This document shows, piece after piece, positions 1 to 10,900 of a stretch of 64,000 nt of DNA. Made by a program: the position numbers and the translations under genes. The stretch lies in the NCBI GenBank assembly GCA_020746875.1, contig JAGTJL010000009.1, forward strand, positions 124,001-188,000, in the 5' to 3' direction. Source of the stretch: Rhexocercosporidium sp. MPI-PUGE-AT-0058 (taxonomy: Eukaryota; Ascomycota; Leotiomycetes; Helotiales). The notes under the pieces are model-generated. The model was not told the DNA's origin and ran no database searches. It saw only the letters and a program-made list of their open reading frames with translations. Numbering within the stretch: the stretch's first letter is position 1; every line of letters starts with the position of its first letter.

Positions 1-922
1 CCCGAAATCAGTGCCCGTCGACAGCTCAACTGCAGACGGCGGGTGCGGGCAGAAGAAGCCAAAGCTACTGGACAAGTTGCCAGAAGTGAATTGTGTAGTG
101 CGCGCACGTATCCCGACTACGATTGGAGGGACTGGGACGGAAATGTTCTTGCATCTATACCAGAATAGCGAGGACAACAAGGAGCATTTAGCCATTGTTT
201 TTGGAAACACCATTCGCAGTAAGAGTTTGGATCGGGTGAGGGAGGGAGAGACTGAAATGGATCGTTTAATCCGAGGAGCGTATACTGGACGATTGTATCC
301 TGGGAGAACGACTAGCAGTATGGCAGAGGGAAATGGCGGGAAAGTTTCAGATGCGACGAACGAACCTCCGCTAGTGCGGATTCACAGCGAGTGTTACACG
401 GGGGAGACGGTTTGGTCTGCGCGCTGCGATTGTGGAGAGCAATTGGACGAAGCTGCGAGACTGATGTCTCTACCTGGATCTGGAGGAGGTGTAATTGTCT
501 ACTTGCGGCAAGAAGGACGAGGGATTGGTCTTGGGGAGAAGCTGAAGGCGTACAACCTACAAGATCTAGGCTCAGATACCGTAGAAGCAAATCTCTTGCT
601 TCGACATCCAGCAGATGCGAGGAGTTATGGGCTTGCTACGGCAATGCTTGTGGATCTCGGGGTGAAAGACGTGAGGCTATTGACAAACAATCCGGACAAG
701 GTACGGGCTGTTGAAGGCCCAGGTAGAGAAGTTGTGGTCAAGGAAAGAGTTGCCATGATTCCACTTGCTTGGAGGGGATCGAAGGGTGGCATCAGGAGTC
801 AGGAGGTAGGGGGCTATTTGAAAACGAAGGTATATTCTCTTGTCCATTTGGGAAATGAAAGCTAATGAATCTCCCAGATCGAGAAAATGGGACACATGTT
901 GCAGATGGGAGATAATTCTTGA
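1..922 (+). CDS. RIB1: GTP cyclohydrolase II (riboflavin synthesis), 5' truncated
   Basis: Opens riboflavin synthesis by converting GTP to 2,5-diamino-6-ribosylamino-4(3H)-pyrimidinone 5'-phosphate, releasing formate and pyrophosphate. The frame is open to the window edge (first whole codon at 2), so the true start lies upstream; the GTG at 11 is not a credible start. Visible are the zinc-binding segment [20 protein letters not shown] (Cys-x10-Cys-x-Cys) and the GTP-site motif [11 protein letters not shown], both typical of RibA. Exon 1 ends at 829; an intron 830-877 (GT..AG, 48 bp) joins it in phase 0 to a last exon 878-922, giving the end [19 protein letters not shown]. Without splicing the frame would stop at 865 in an unrelated tail. 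The family identity is very secure; only the N-terminus is missing. Confidence 0.95.
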
Positions 923-2107
923 GTTATGCGAAATTCGTGTTTGAAAATGCCATTAATTGGTTTCACGCAAAATCCTGGACGGAGTCTGAAGGCATGGGGA
1001 CGTCGTGGGAGAGCGAGTGGCCACTAGACGCAGGATACGGTCACTGCAGAGGCTTTGGGCATCCGGAACGCTAAGAGTTGCTCTCTGGCTGGTTTCACAC
1101 CCTCCGCCTATACCATCAGGGAATGAGGGCTCTTGAATACAACCTTCTGATTCGAAGAGGTCACATCGCTGTGTCTTCGGTGAAATTGAAAATTGAGGAA
1201 CCGAATCAATGATGGGATGATTGGACAAAATTGAAGGGAAGTGAACTGAAGGGGGTTGAACTAAATTAAAGGAAATGAACTGAAGGAGGTTGAAGACATA
1301 GAAGTGATTGGATGTGGTAGTAATTGGATCGAATTGAAGGAATAGAACTTGGACCGAAACGAAATCGTGGTGAAGGAACCAGCCGGGCTGAAGTCAACCA
1401 TTATTGGATGAATTGAAGGAATCAGGAATCGGACTTAAGGATCGCGTTGCAGGGATAATGGAAGTATATGAATGAAGGATTGAAGCTCCAATTGATTGAT
1501 TACTCACAGCTCGGCAAATCTCGCGCGGGGCAATCTTGTAGACCGACATGCCGGCGTTTTCCCGTTCTTCCTTGCAGGCTTTTCATTGGCTGGCGAACGA
1601 ATTAATAATTGTATGATCCCATCCCTCGGCGTTCTGCAACGATATCGGGACAGTAATAGTGGGGGGCAAGCAAACTACTACCTCACCACTATCCGATCCG
1701 ATTCTTTCATCGCATCGCGCCCTCCACCACTCACACCACCACCCACCACATCGACTACACGCCCTTTCCTCTTCTCCAGACTACACCCGTCTCAACGCCA
1801 AACAACTACTCCGACCATTGCAGAACACGGGGAACTTATACAGACGACGAATCCGAGAAGCCTGACTTTGATTTGCGAGTGAGGGCCGGCAAGGCAGGAG
1901 GGGAGGACGATACTCGAGTCACCGAATTCATCAGCCGTTGCATGCAAGAAGACAAAGACTTCAACTTCGACTTGGACGTCCGCATCACTTCACTTGACAA
2001 CGGCCTCTTTACACCCTCATCCCCTCTTCGCACCGCGACGGACGGACACCGGTCCACATCGAAACCCTCAAGTCATCTACGCCTGCGACGGCTTTGAACC
2101 TGCCAGC
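923..2107. other. intergenic region and long bZIP leader
   Basis: No gene is supported in the first 700 bases. Positions 1237-1260 and 1271-1294 are near-identical 24-bp purine-rich repeats (22 of 24 bases) inside a longer stretch rich in GAAxTGAA words. From about 1700 the DNA becomes C/T-rich, as in fungal core promoters and leaders. Two upstream ATG frames precede the bZIP start: 1613-1882 and 1942-2097. Confidence 0.5.
1942..2097 (+). promoter_or_regulatory. candidate upstream ORF of the bZIP gene (51 codons)
   Basis: An ATG at 1942 opens a 51-codon frame ending in TGA at 2097, 10 bases before the bZIP ATG at 2108 and in a different frame. A longer upstream frame starts at ATG 1613 and ends at 1882. 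uORFs control several fungal amino-acid and sulfur regulators. That this leader is transcribed and acts this way is inference; the transcription start is not visible. Confidence 0.4.
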
Positions 2108-3539
2108 ATGGCATACAATGGACCGAGCAGGGTCAACATGGTGGAATACATCTCGACCCTGAACCACGTTCCAGACCAGGAGGTGCAAGCCAACTCGGAG
2201 TTTCTTGAGGATGATCTGGCTATGTTCACCAATGCCAACTTCTTCGACTTCGACCTGGGTCAAGACGTTGATGTGCAACCTACCGACTACAATGGGGATG
2301 GACGAAGAGAGCAGGCTGTTGCACCTGATGCTGTGGATATGAAGTCGTTGGAGTTTCTGAATGGTAAGTAATTGTCTTTTCTTGTCATGAAGTGCCTTTG
2401 GTCTTTCTGGTCCTTGTCCAATGCGTTTTGTTTTCTTGCACTGGTTCTCACTTGCGCTCGTCATACACTCATGGCGTGGTCATCATGTAACCGATACAAG
2501 ACAAGTCAAGTGAAGTCAAGTCAAGTCAAGCCAAGTCGAGCTGTTATCTCAAGTTCGGACTCCCCAATGAGCAGTGCCACCCCACTGCACTGTTCTCTGC
2601 ACTTGCATTTGCACTTGCACTTAGACTTCATGGTTAGGGAACCGCCGCACCAGAGACCTTGGGGCTTTGCATTCTGACTGGCTCTCTCCCACCCCCACAC
2701 ACGCTCTACTCTCACCTCCACGCTGCAGAGTTCTGCAGAGTTCTGCTGCTGCCAGACTCGCACAATTGGATTTGAAAGCACGCCATCCCTCCTGTCCTTT
2801 AGCCGAATGGCGCAATGTCACGTGGCATATTTACTCAACCATCCCCCCATCCCAATCCACTTCATGAAGAACTCCATATTTGTAATGGGCCAGCTGGAAC
2901 CTACTCACGGCTGTTCATCCCACTCTCCGCGCGTACCCGCTGTCACCACTGGGGCTGTTCTGTGTTGCGAATGATCGTATCACAAGAAGCAATTATGCTG
3001 ACGGTACAACCATGGATCGTATAGGCGACTTCCACTTCCCAGACTTCAATTCTTTCCCTCCAACAACCTTCACCGACACCACCATCCCCCCAGCTCCTAT
3101 CACCACCACCCAGCCACTTTGCGGCTCCTCCAACGCTGGCTCGCCTCCCCAATCCGCAAACTCGTCGTCTAGCTCCAAGCGCAAGGCCGACTCCATTTCA
3201 CATGCTGGCTCCCCTTTGGCCAACGATGAAGATGCCGCTCGCAACGCCGCCGAAGAGGACAAGCGCCGCCGGAACACGGCTGCATCGGCTCGTTTCCGTG
3301 TCAAGAAGAAGCAGCGCGAGCAAGCTCTCGAGCGGTCAGCGAAGGACATGAGTGACAAAGTAGCCGCGCTAGAAGGACGGATCAACCAACTCGAAACCGA
3401 GAATAAGTGGCTTAAAAACCTCATCACAGAGCGCAACGAGAGCAAGGAAGATATTGCAGGTCTGTGGAAGAAGTACAACGCCGAGAATGCCGAGAGGAAA
3501 GGCTCTGAACGCAAGGACGGCGTCGGAACTTCGGCGTGA
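2108..3539 (+). CDS. bZIP transcription factor, CYS3/METR type
   Basis: Probable activator of sulfur assimilation genes in the nucleus, like CYS3 of Neurospora and MetR of Aspergillus. Exon 1 is 2108-2363; a 661-bp intron (2364-3024, GTAAGT..TAG) joins in phase 1 to exon 2, 3025-3539, giving 256 residues. The acidic N-terminal part (FTNANFFDFDLG) continues across the join as LEFLNGDFHFPDF. The C-terminal half carries the basic region RRRNTAASARFRVKKKQRE, with the canonical N-x7-R, then leucine heptads through LEGRINQLETENKWLKNLI. The downstream ATG at 3012, inside the intron, could start a shorter 175-residue form if a second promoter lies in the intron. The intron is unusually long and contains a (CAAGT)n-like run near 2502-2540. 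bZIP identity is certain; the sulfur role rests on basic-region similarity. Confidence 0.88.
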
Positions 3540-4355
3540 GTGCTATGAAGTGAACTTATTTTCCTATGGGTTTGGGGATTGGGAGGTGGTTTGCATTTTG
3601 CGCTTGATTCAATTCGCGCCTTGGGTTGGTCTTCTCTTTTTGCGTTATTCATAGGGGCTTGGTTGGAGGGGGATGACATCATGATATACGATGAATGGAT
3701 GGATGGAATGCTTGTGGTGTCTGGTAGATAAGCTTTCGATCTCGCAATTAGCAGGTAAACACAAGGTACCTCGCTATTTACTACAGCTCTATATCATAAT
3801 GATACTCGCTTCTAGTAATCCTTGTTGACTTTCATGATTTCAAAACGCTTCTGCCAATCTTGCTCGCAATGACTTGGGTCTGATTTCCTCATATCATTGA
3901 TGCATACCCTTGCGCGTCTCATACATTCGTCGCGCCTCAGAAACCATAAATTAAGTCTATTAAGAGAGCTGTGTGCAGATTCCTGTCGCGCTGTACCCAT
4001 CATCATGTCGCCTCCGTCGTATTCTCCTCGACCTGTTGACTGTCCTCTGGGCAAAATTTATCCCACCTGGTTGTGCTCGCTTATCTGTTTTCGTACTCCT
4101 CTCCCTCTCCTCAATCTCTTTCCTCGCTTAGATCTATGTGAACGATCCGATCACATCAGATACAGACTGGTAGAGCTGTGCTAGTCTTGACTTAAGACAC
4201 TCTCGAATTGCTCTGCTCTTTTAAGCACGGCTTAATTTTCATTTCGAAGAGTGAATAGACAAGTAGCATCCAATTTTAGAGACGTCCAGCCAACTCCATT
4301 TTGTCTATGTTCTACTATACGCTGAATCGCAGCATCCAAAGCAATTCCTCGTTCT
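3540..4355. other. convergent intergenic region
   Basis: This stretch lies between the stops of the bZIP and amidotransferase genes and should hold both 3' UTRs. It is AT-rich. No ORF with family features, tRNA-like fold or repeat was seen. Confidence 0.5.
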
Positions 4356-5173
4356 CTACTCCTCTAATAAAAACTTCAAGAAGGTCTGCGAGACCACCAC
4401 GCCGTCCTGATACCTATCCACCCTCTCAATAGCATCCTTCTCCATCTCGTCTGTGAATAAGCCTGTTGAATGCCTCAGCTTCACGATTTCCCTCATGATC
4501 TCCTCTGTGAATTCTGGATGGCCTTGGACGGAGATGTATCGCTTAGGAATATACATCGCTTGGACTGCACATCTGTCTGTATATGCCAGTGGTTCGACGC
4601 CTTCTGGGTAATCGTACACGATATCTCTGTGCATCTGATATAGAGCCTGCTATTCATAAGTAGCTATTCCAGATCGAAAAGGGAGGAAGGGATGGATGCA
4701 AGTACCAAAGACGTCCTCCCAAAAAGTTCCTGGCCCTTTTTCGTCAAATCCATAGCCGTGACACTGATCTCCCAACCCTGGTCACTCCTCGCCACCTTGG
4801 CACCCAGCGCCCTCCCTAGGATCTGATGCCCAAAACAAACACCCACAATCCTCACTCTCCTCTGCTCTAGCACTTGCTTCACAAAATCCACTAGCTTCAG
4901 GATCCACGGGTCGTTGTCGAACGAGTTGTGCTTTGATCCCGTGAGGAGGATAGCGTCAATATTGGATAGGGAGGGGTATGATTGAGCTGTCACTACGTCG
5001 TATATTGAGAGGTCTAGTCCAGATGAGGCGGAGAGACCTGGGTAGTTGAGTGCGTCGGCGCCGGCTTTGAGGAGTGCCGTGAAGACGCCTCCGTAGCCGC
5101 CGTATTTGGCTCGGGTGTTGTCAAGGGGGGTGTCGCATTCTAGGATGGCGATTCTGAGGGGGAGAGAAGGCAT
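4356..5173 (-). CDS. class I glutamine amidotransferase-like protein
   Basis: A cytosolic class I glutaminase-domain protein of the stand-alone GMP-synthase-like type found in yeasts and moulds. Its substrate is unknown. Exon 1 is 5173-4706; intron 4705-4647 (59 bp) leads in phase 0 to exon 2, 4646-4356; total 252 residues. The nucleophile elbow VGVCFGHQ gives Cys113, and QGHPEF supplies the His199/Glu201 of the Cys-His-Glu triad. The join yields ALYQMHRD, a block typical of this subfamily. The start was set at the ATG at 5173 because the open frame further upstream (to 5437) is Ser/Thr-rich and unlike the family N-terminus. The gene diverges from the flavin monooxygenase across about 1.3 kb. 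Confidence 0.88.
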
Positions 5174-6502
5174 TTTTGAAGAGATGAGGGAGTAATTGGA
5201 AGTATTGAAGCGAGAATTGGTTGGGTTAGTGGTTTGGACTTTCGATTTTAAGTCTCTGAAGAATGGGGTTTTGGGAAATATGTCCAAGGGAAGGGAAGAA
5301 ATGTCAACCCCACCATTAGTGCGGTATCGGTTTCTTATCGATAAGACATTGCTGGACGTAGTACTCACAGTATCGGAGGGTGATGATCCTGATCCTCCGA
5401 CGGATCCACAGACGAACCAGGTACCTGGTAGATTCACTCAAAGGGCAAGTACAAAGTAAACGACGACGTCAGTCACTAGGAATCTCAAACGCTTTCGGCT
5501 CAACATGCATGGCCAGCGGTATGGCAGTACAATACGTATCGAAGCACGGTTGTATACCAACCAGATTCTAAACAGAAGTAAGAAGCCGACCAGCTTCCAG
5601 ACATGTTATGCGTACTGTACACCCTTGGTTCTACTGTTGCGGTACAGTACTGAAAGGCACGAGTAGTACGTCTTGAAGTGCGGAATCGACTAGATCCAAA
5701 AGAGAAGTAAACAACCGACTACTGCCTCATTCCAGTTCTCGGAAACTCAGACGCGTGCTCTGTACCCTTAGCGGCATGGTACAGTAAGTATATCTTGAAG
5801 TGTGGTGCGATCAGATAAGAAACAACTAGAATCAAAAGAGCAGTTAACAGCCGGCTATGGTTCCACTTCAGAGCTTCTTGCAGAAGGATGTTGTTAGTAT
5901 TACTATTATCATAATCTACCGTGCCACCTCTTCTCTGGCCTGTTCGACCTCGGCATGCTTCCATGTGCAGCCTGCAGTCAGAAGCTTATTTTCAACGTGA
6001 TGTGCACCCCAACAGGTTAGATGATCTCGCCTCTCTCACCTCAACGTTGACCACCCAGCGAACCAGCCCCCCTTGCCTCGGTACTTTGCCCAGGATCGAC
6101 ATGATGGGGACATGGACATGGACAGCACGAATTGTTTTTTCTGGGGGGCGCAAGCTACCGGTAGACTAAGACACCGGAGACCGCACGCAACGCAATGGCC
6201 CATGGACAACAGTTAGTCTTGCGATTGCACCTCGGCCAAAATGTTTCAAGACTCGCAATAAAACCAACGTGAGCCGTCATCTAAGGAGGACTTTCATTCA
6301 CGCACGCTCTCCCTTTTCACCCTTTCTAATTACAGCTCCTCTCCTTTCTCGGTATCTCTCCACGTATCATTTTGTTGAGCTTCAGAGTAGCGGATCCTCA
6401 GCACTCGGCAATCGTTGCACAAATCCCATAAGAGTGTGTCCTGCTACCAGCCTTCGTCCGCAAGTTCTCCTTCCTCTGTTTTCCGTTTGAGAAACACCAA
6501 CA
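5174..6502. promoter_or_regulatory. divergent intergenic region, amidotransferase / monooxygenase
   Basis: Promoters of both flanking genes must lie here. The middle is occupied by a degenerate tandem repeat (listed separately). No protein-coding exon is supported. The 60-90-codon frames here have no family features. Confidence 0.5.
5533..5885. repeat. degenerate tandem repeat, ~122-134 bp unit, three copies
   Basis: Units start near 5533, 5667 and 5789, at TACGTATCGAAG, TACGTCTTGAAG and TATATCTTGAAG. Each continues with a GAAGTAA-AGCCGAC-like block and ends with a CTGTACCC..GCGG..GGTACAG block. A partial end block before 5533 suggests a fourth, older copy. The divergence indicates an old duplication rather than a recent satellite. 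Confidence 0.6.
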
Positions 6503-7990
6503 ATGGGTTCAATTGAAAGAGACACTCGAGTCGATCTGGACGTAATCATCATCGGCGCTGGAATCTCTGGTATCAACGCAGGATACCGTGTACAGACCGA
6601 GCTTCCGGCCTACCAATACACAATCTTGGAAGCCCGAGATGCAATTGGAGGCACATGGGACCTTTTTCGCTATCCAGGCATTCGATCCGACTCAGACTTA
6701 CACACATTCGGCTTCCCTTGGAGACCATGGTCCAAATCCAGCTCTATCGCTGACGGCCCCTCCATCCGCCAATACATTCGCGAGTCTGCTGAGATCAATG
6801 GCATCGACAAGAAAATTCGCTTTCACAACAAGCTGCTCGCGGCTGACTGGTCATCTAGCTCCCAGAGATGGACTCTGTCCGTGGATGCAGATGGAGAAAA
6901 GACACAAATGAGTGCTAGATTCATCATTTTCAGCACCGGGTACTACGACTACAACACACCCTTGAAAGCCAGCATTCCCGGCATCGACAACTTCCAAGGC
7001 AAGACTATCCACCCCCAGTTTTGGCCCGAAGATTACGACTACACGGGGAAGAAGATGATCATCATTGGAAGTGGCGCTACGGCCATCACGCTTCTCCCAA
7101 ACCTGGCAGAGAAGGCAGCCCATGTCACGATTCTTCAACGCAGCCCCAGCTACATTATGGCTCTTCCAGCCGTTGACCCAATGGGGAACTTCATTCGCAA
7201 GTGGTTCCCAACTTGGTTGGCACACACCCTTGTCCGCTGGAAGTTCCTTATCCTACCGTTTATCTTCTTCAAGTTCTGCCGAGCCTTCCCCAACGCTGCT
7301 CGTAAAGTCATCCAGGGTAATACCAAGAAGCAGCTCGGAGACTGCAAAATCCCTCTCGACCCAAACTTCAAGCCTTCGTACAATCCCTGGGAGCAACGGC
7401 TGTGCGTGTGTCCAGATGGGGATTTCTTCAAGGCACTCCACAGAGGAAATGCGGATATGGTCACGGATACAATCAAAACGGTCACGGCGACTGGTATTCA
7501 GACCGACTCGGGCAAGATCATTGAAGCCGACGTCATCATCACTGCTACTGGGTTGAAGATGCAACTCGCAGGAGGATCAAAGATCACCGTGGACAACAAA
7601 CCTATCGACGTCTCAACCAAATATGTCTGGAAAGGAGTCATGCTCCAAGACGTGCCCAACGCAGCGATCGTCATCGGATACACAAACGCATCATGGACAC
7701 TCGGTGCCGATGCCACTGCAAGACTCGTCTGCAGACTGCTGAAGAAGATGGATCAGGAGAAGGAGGGAGTCGCGACTGCGACCCTTGAGCCAGAGCTCAA
7801 CTTGACGCCCAGTCCGATGCTAAACCTCAACTCAACGTACATCGAGAAGGCGAAAGGGGACCTTCCCAAATCTGGAGATATTGCGCCGTGGAAGCCGAGG
7901 AGTAACTATCTGACGGACTACTGGGTTGCCGGATATGGGAATCTCAACGCGGGCCTCAAGTTCTCGAAGATGTTGAAGAAGGTCAATTGA
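6503..7990 (+). CDS. flavin-containing (Baeyer-Villiger type) monooxygenase
   Basis: An FAD- and NADPH-dependent monooxygenase inserting oxygen into a ketone or heteroatom substrate; the substrate is unknown. It is intronless, 495 residues, the usual size for the EthA/BVMO-like group. The first Rossmann motif, IIIGAGISG (Gly18-x-Gly20-x2-Gly23), binds FAD. A second, MIIIGSGATA near 185-194, binds NADPH. Between them lies an exact Baeyer-Villiger fingerprint F-x-G-x3-H-x3-W-P, at Phe164, Gly166, His170, Trp174 and Pro175. ATG 6503 sits in a good context (ACAATGG), and the protein begins only 12 residues before the first beta strand, as expected. It stands alone, with no neighbouring biosynthetic genes. 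A hydrophobic stretch near 240-265 could contact membrane. Confidence 0.92.
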   Translation: MGSIERDTRVDLDVIIIGAGISGINAGYRVQTELPAYQYTILEARDAIGGTWDLFRYPGIRSDSDLHTFGFPWRPWSKSSSIADGPSIRQYIRESAEINGIDKKIRFHNKLLAADWSSSSQRWTLSVDADGEKTQMSARFIIFSTGYYDYNTPLKASIPGIDNFQGKTIHPQFWPEDYDYTGKKMIIIGSGATAITLLPNLAEKAAHVTILQRSPSYIMALPAVDPMGNFIRKWFPTWLAHTLVRWKFLILPFIFFKFCRAFPNAARKVIQGNTKKQLGDCKIPLDPNFKPSYNPWEQRLCVCPDGDFFKALHRGNADMVTDTIKTVTATGIQTDSGKIIEADVIITATGLKMQLAGGSKITVDNKPIDVSTKYVWKGVMLQDVPNAAIVIGYTNASWTLGADATARLVCRLLKKMDQEKEGVATATLEPELNLTPSPMLNLNSTYIEKAKGDLPKSGDIAPWKPRSNYLTDYWVAGYGNLNAGLKFSKMLKKVN

Positions 7991-10900
7991 TCTAACATGC
8001 TTTTGGGTTGTACGAGCTAGATTTGAATATCACGACTTTATTCTATATATGTATTTGTCGTTTAGCGTTTATACGTGGATGCTTCACATTTTGGAACTAG
8101 GACTTCTCCTTGATTCTCTTCGGCCGAATTTTTTTCGTTCTGTATTCGCCTTTTCACGTGCACATAAAACTAAAGAATACCTAGAAATCGCTTCATCCTC
8201 TTCTCTTGTTCACATTCCTTTCTTCAAACTCTCAATAGTTACCTCGGTACAAACGGTCGTTGTCTTCCCCTCACTACCCCGTAGTAGGAATAGCTGCCCA
8301 CGTCTAGCTAGCATCATCAATCCAAACCTTAACTCCACAGTCTGCCCGCACATTATTTCGTGGAGCCTCGGTCGGCTCCCGACCTGATCCGCTTCCGGGT
8401 CCGGGTCCGGGTCCGGGCCTCAACAACGTTTGCACACGTTGAAACCTTCGGAAGGTCGGAGGATTGCTAATTTTGGTGTGGTGCTTCTGTCTATCTCTAA
8501 TAGACAGGGCCGCTTCCCGACGTAGCTTGTAAAGGCAATGGCATCGGCCGGTGAGTGAGGGATTCATTTTTGAAAAGTCTAGTTCATTCATTCACAGGAT
8601 CCTAGTGTGTTCTCCCATCTTGTCTCTAGGACTGGAGTGCAAAAGTTGGATAAAGCCTCGGAGGAGCAGGACAAGGAATACAGTTGCCGCCGATACAGTC
8701 TATATTGGGAAGGGTGTATGCTCTCCTCAAGAGGACATCTGTGGTATCGTAGAAGAGCGTGCATTAAGCTGTGCTGGTGCATTTTGTAGGCTGTTTCAAT
8801 AACTGTTAGAAGTCTACATGTCCATAGAACGAGGCATCCTAATGACTACAAGGAGAGAGTATGGCACGAAAAGTTCTCAAGTGATTGCAACACTGGCTTG
8901 ATCTTCTCAATGGCAACACTTTGAAACCCAGTATCAAAAGTTTCCCGAGAGCAATCTTCAAGCGACTATAAGATCAACACTAATTAGCTCAGTCTTCTTG
9001 TTGTGTCGTGCGCTTGACTGAGGAAGTCCCGTCAAGTGTCACAGAAGTGGGTGTTGTTGTGTAATGCCTGACATTGCACAGCGGCATCTATTTTTTGATT
9101 TGACAGCCTAGTCATTACATGAGAGGTCTCTGAGGTCAGTTCACTATAATGATTGATGGGGCGGTTCCACTCTTCTTGTCTAAGTTCTACAGTGGACAGT
9201 GTTTCCAGCTCTAGCGCTTTCATATCGCGAGATCTTAGGTTGCACCACTTCAAACACAGCATGTGCATCTGAAGGCTCCTTTGGATGACCCTTGCCTAAT
9301 TTGTGGGCTAGATTCCTATGATGGAAGTCGGGTCATATCGAAACGAGTGAAGGCTTAACGCCGATAGCAGAAGTCAATAGAACTTGGTTACATTACGGAA
9401 TGAAATGACGGGCACCACTCAAGACCGGTTAGATTTGATCTTCAACTAGAAATGAGGAAGTCATCTGAACCAAATCTCAGACCTCGACTAGAAAGATTTC
9501 CATGAAGTCAGGGCATTTCCAGAACAAACGAGCCAGGTTTGACGCCCAAGATGAACATCGAATACGACCTCATGACGTTATCAAATCAATCGACGAGTCT
9601 TACGCAAGAGTGGATCGAAAGCGATGTCTTCTAGAAATGAGGTTAAGAAAGCGACATTAGGTCGTGCTTCATGCGCGGTTGTGCCGGCGGCAAGAGAAAT
9701 GAACGCGACTATCCAGCGGAAATGAACCGACCTCGGTCTCATTGTACGCTCCCACCAAAGACCAGAAACGAGAACAGAAATAGAAATGGACTGAGGATAC
9801 GCATGATCTTAAGAGCTCACCCAGGTTTCAACGGCAGCTGAGCTTCAGCAGCGCATGAAATTAGAGTTGAGGTCACGTGTTTCAGACCCTAGAAAAGGTG
9901 TCTTGAGCTGGCCGTCTTTGGGGCCCTCCGACGTCAACGGACTGTTTGAGAAGGAAGTACAGTACTGATGGAGACATTCGGATGCAAGACATACAGCCAC
10001 ACCGTTGTTCTGCATGATGATCTGCTGGCCGTGGATTTCAGACCAGGTCACGTGGGATTGCCACTGGTTGATGGGAAGGATGTTGAGATTTTGAGGATCC
10101 TTTGAGTTGCTCTAGAAATTTGAACATGGTCGTTTCTCGGTCGGAAGGATGAGTGAGGGTTGTGGCTTTTCGTCATGCACCGGGAAAAGTCCCACCTGAT
10201 GCCGAATGATGTACTCTCGAAAAGTGAGGCTTTTGGTGAGGCTTTTGATGATCCCTCTTCTCGCACTCCCTCGCCCTCCCAACCACCCCATTTATTCATC
10301 CGAACTGCTCAGATGACAGCATGCAGCATGATAATGTGGAGACACATACAGTGGAAAGTGAGTCAGAGCTCTCATGAAACAATCGATCAGGAAACATTTC
10401 CAGGATGAAGGTCCAATAGCAACGGCCAACACGAGATGAGTCTTTCAAGACCGCTTTGCTGCATTTCTAGTCGTCTTCTCCAGCTGCAGCGCGTGGGTGA
10501 AGCTTCAGGGGTTGCTCGCTTGAGCTCGCGTGTTGATGGGCCAATGGCAGGGCTGAAGTCATCCATCGCTAAACACGCTCGCAGTGGACAAAAAAAGCGG
10601 GAGTAATTAGGGCCCTCACGGAAAGGTGAGTTCTGCTGCGATCGCTATCAATCAGCACCACGCAAACAAAGAGACTCCATAGCTCATGGCGTAAATATTT
10701 GAGTAATTCTCTATAAGCTGATGTACTTTTTATTATACTAGGATTGATGTGTGGTGAAGAACAGAGCGTGGAAAACAAAGTCTTTTTTGGGGTCGCCTAT
10801 TTACTCCCGCTTTTTTTGTCCACTGCGAGACACGACCTTGACACGCGGCGCCAAAAGCCAACCTCTCGGGTATTGCAAGAGTACTCGGGCAGGATAGACC

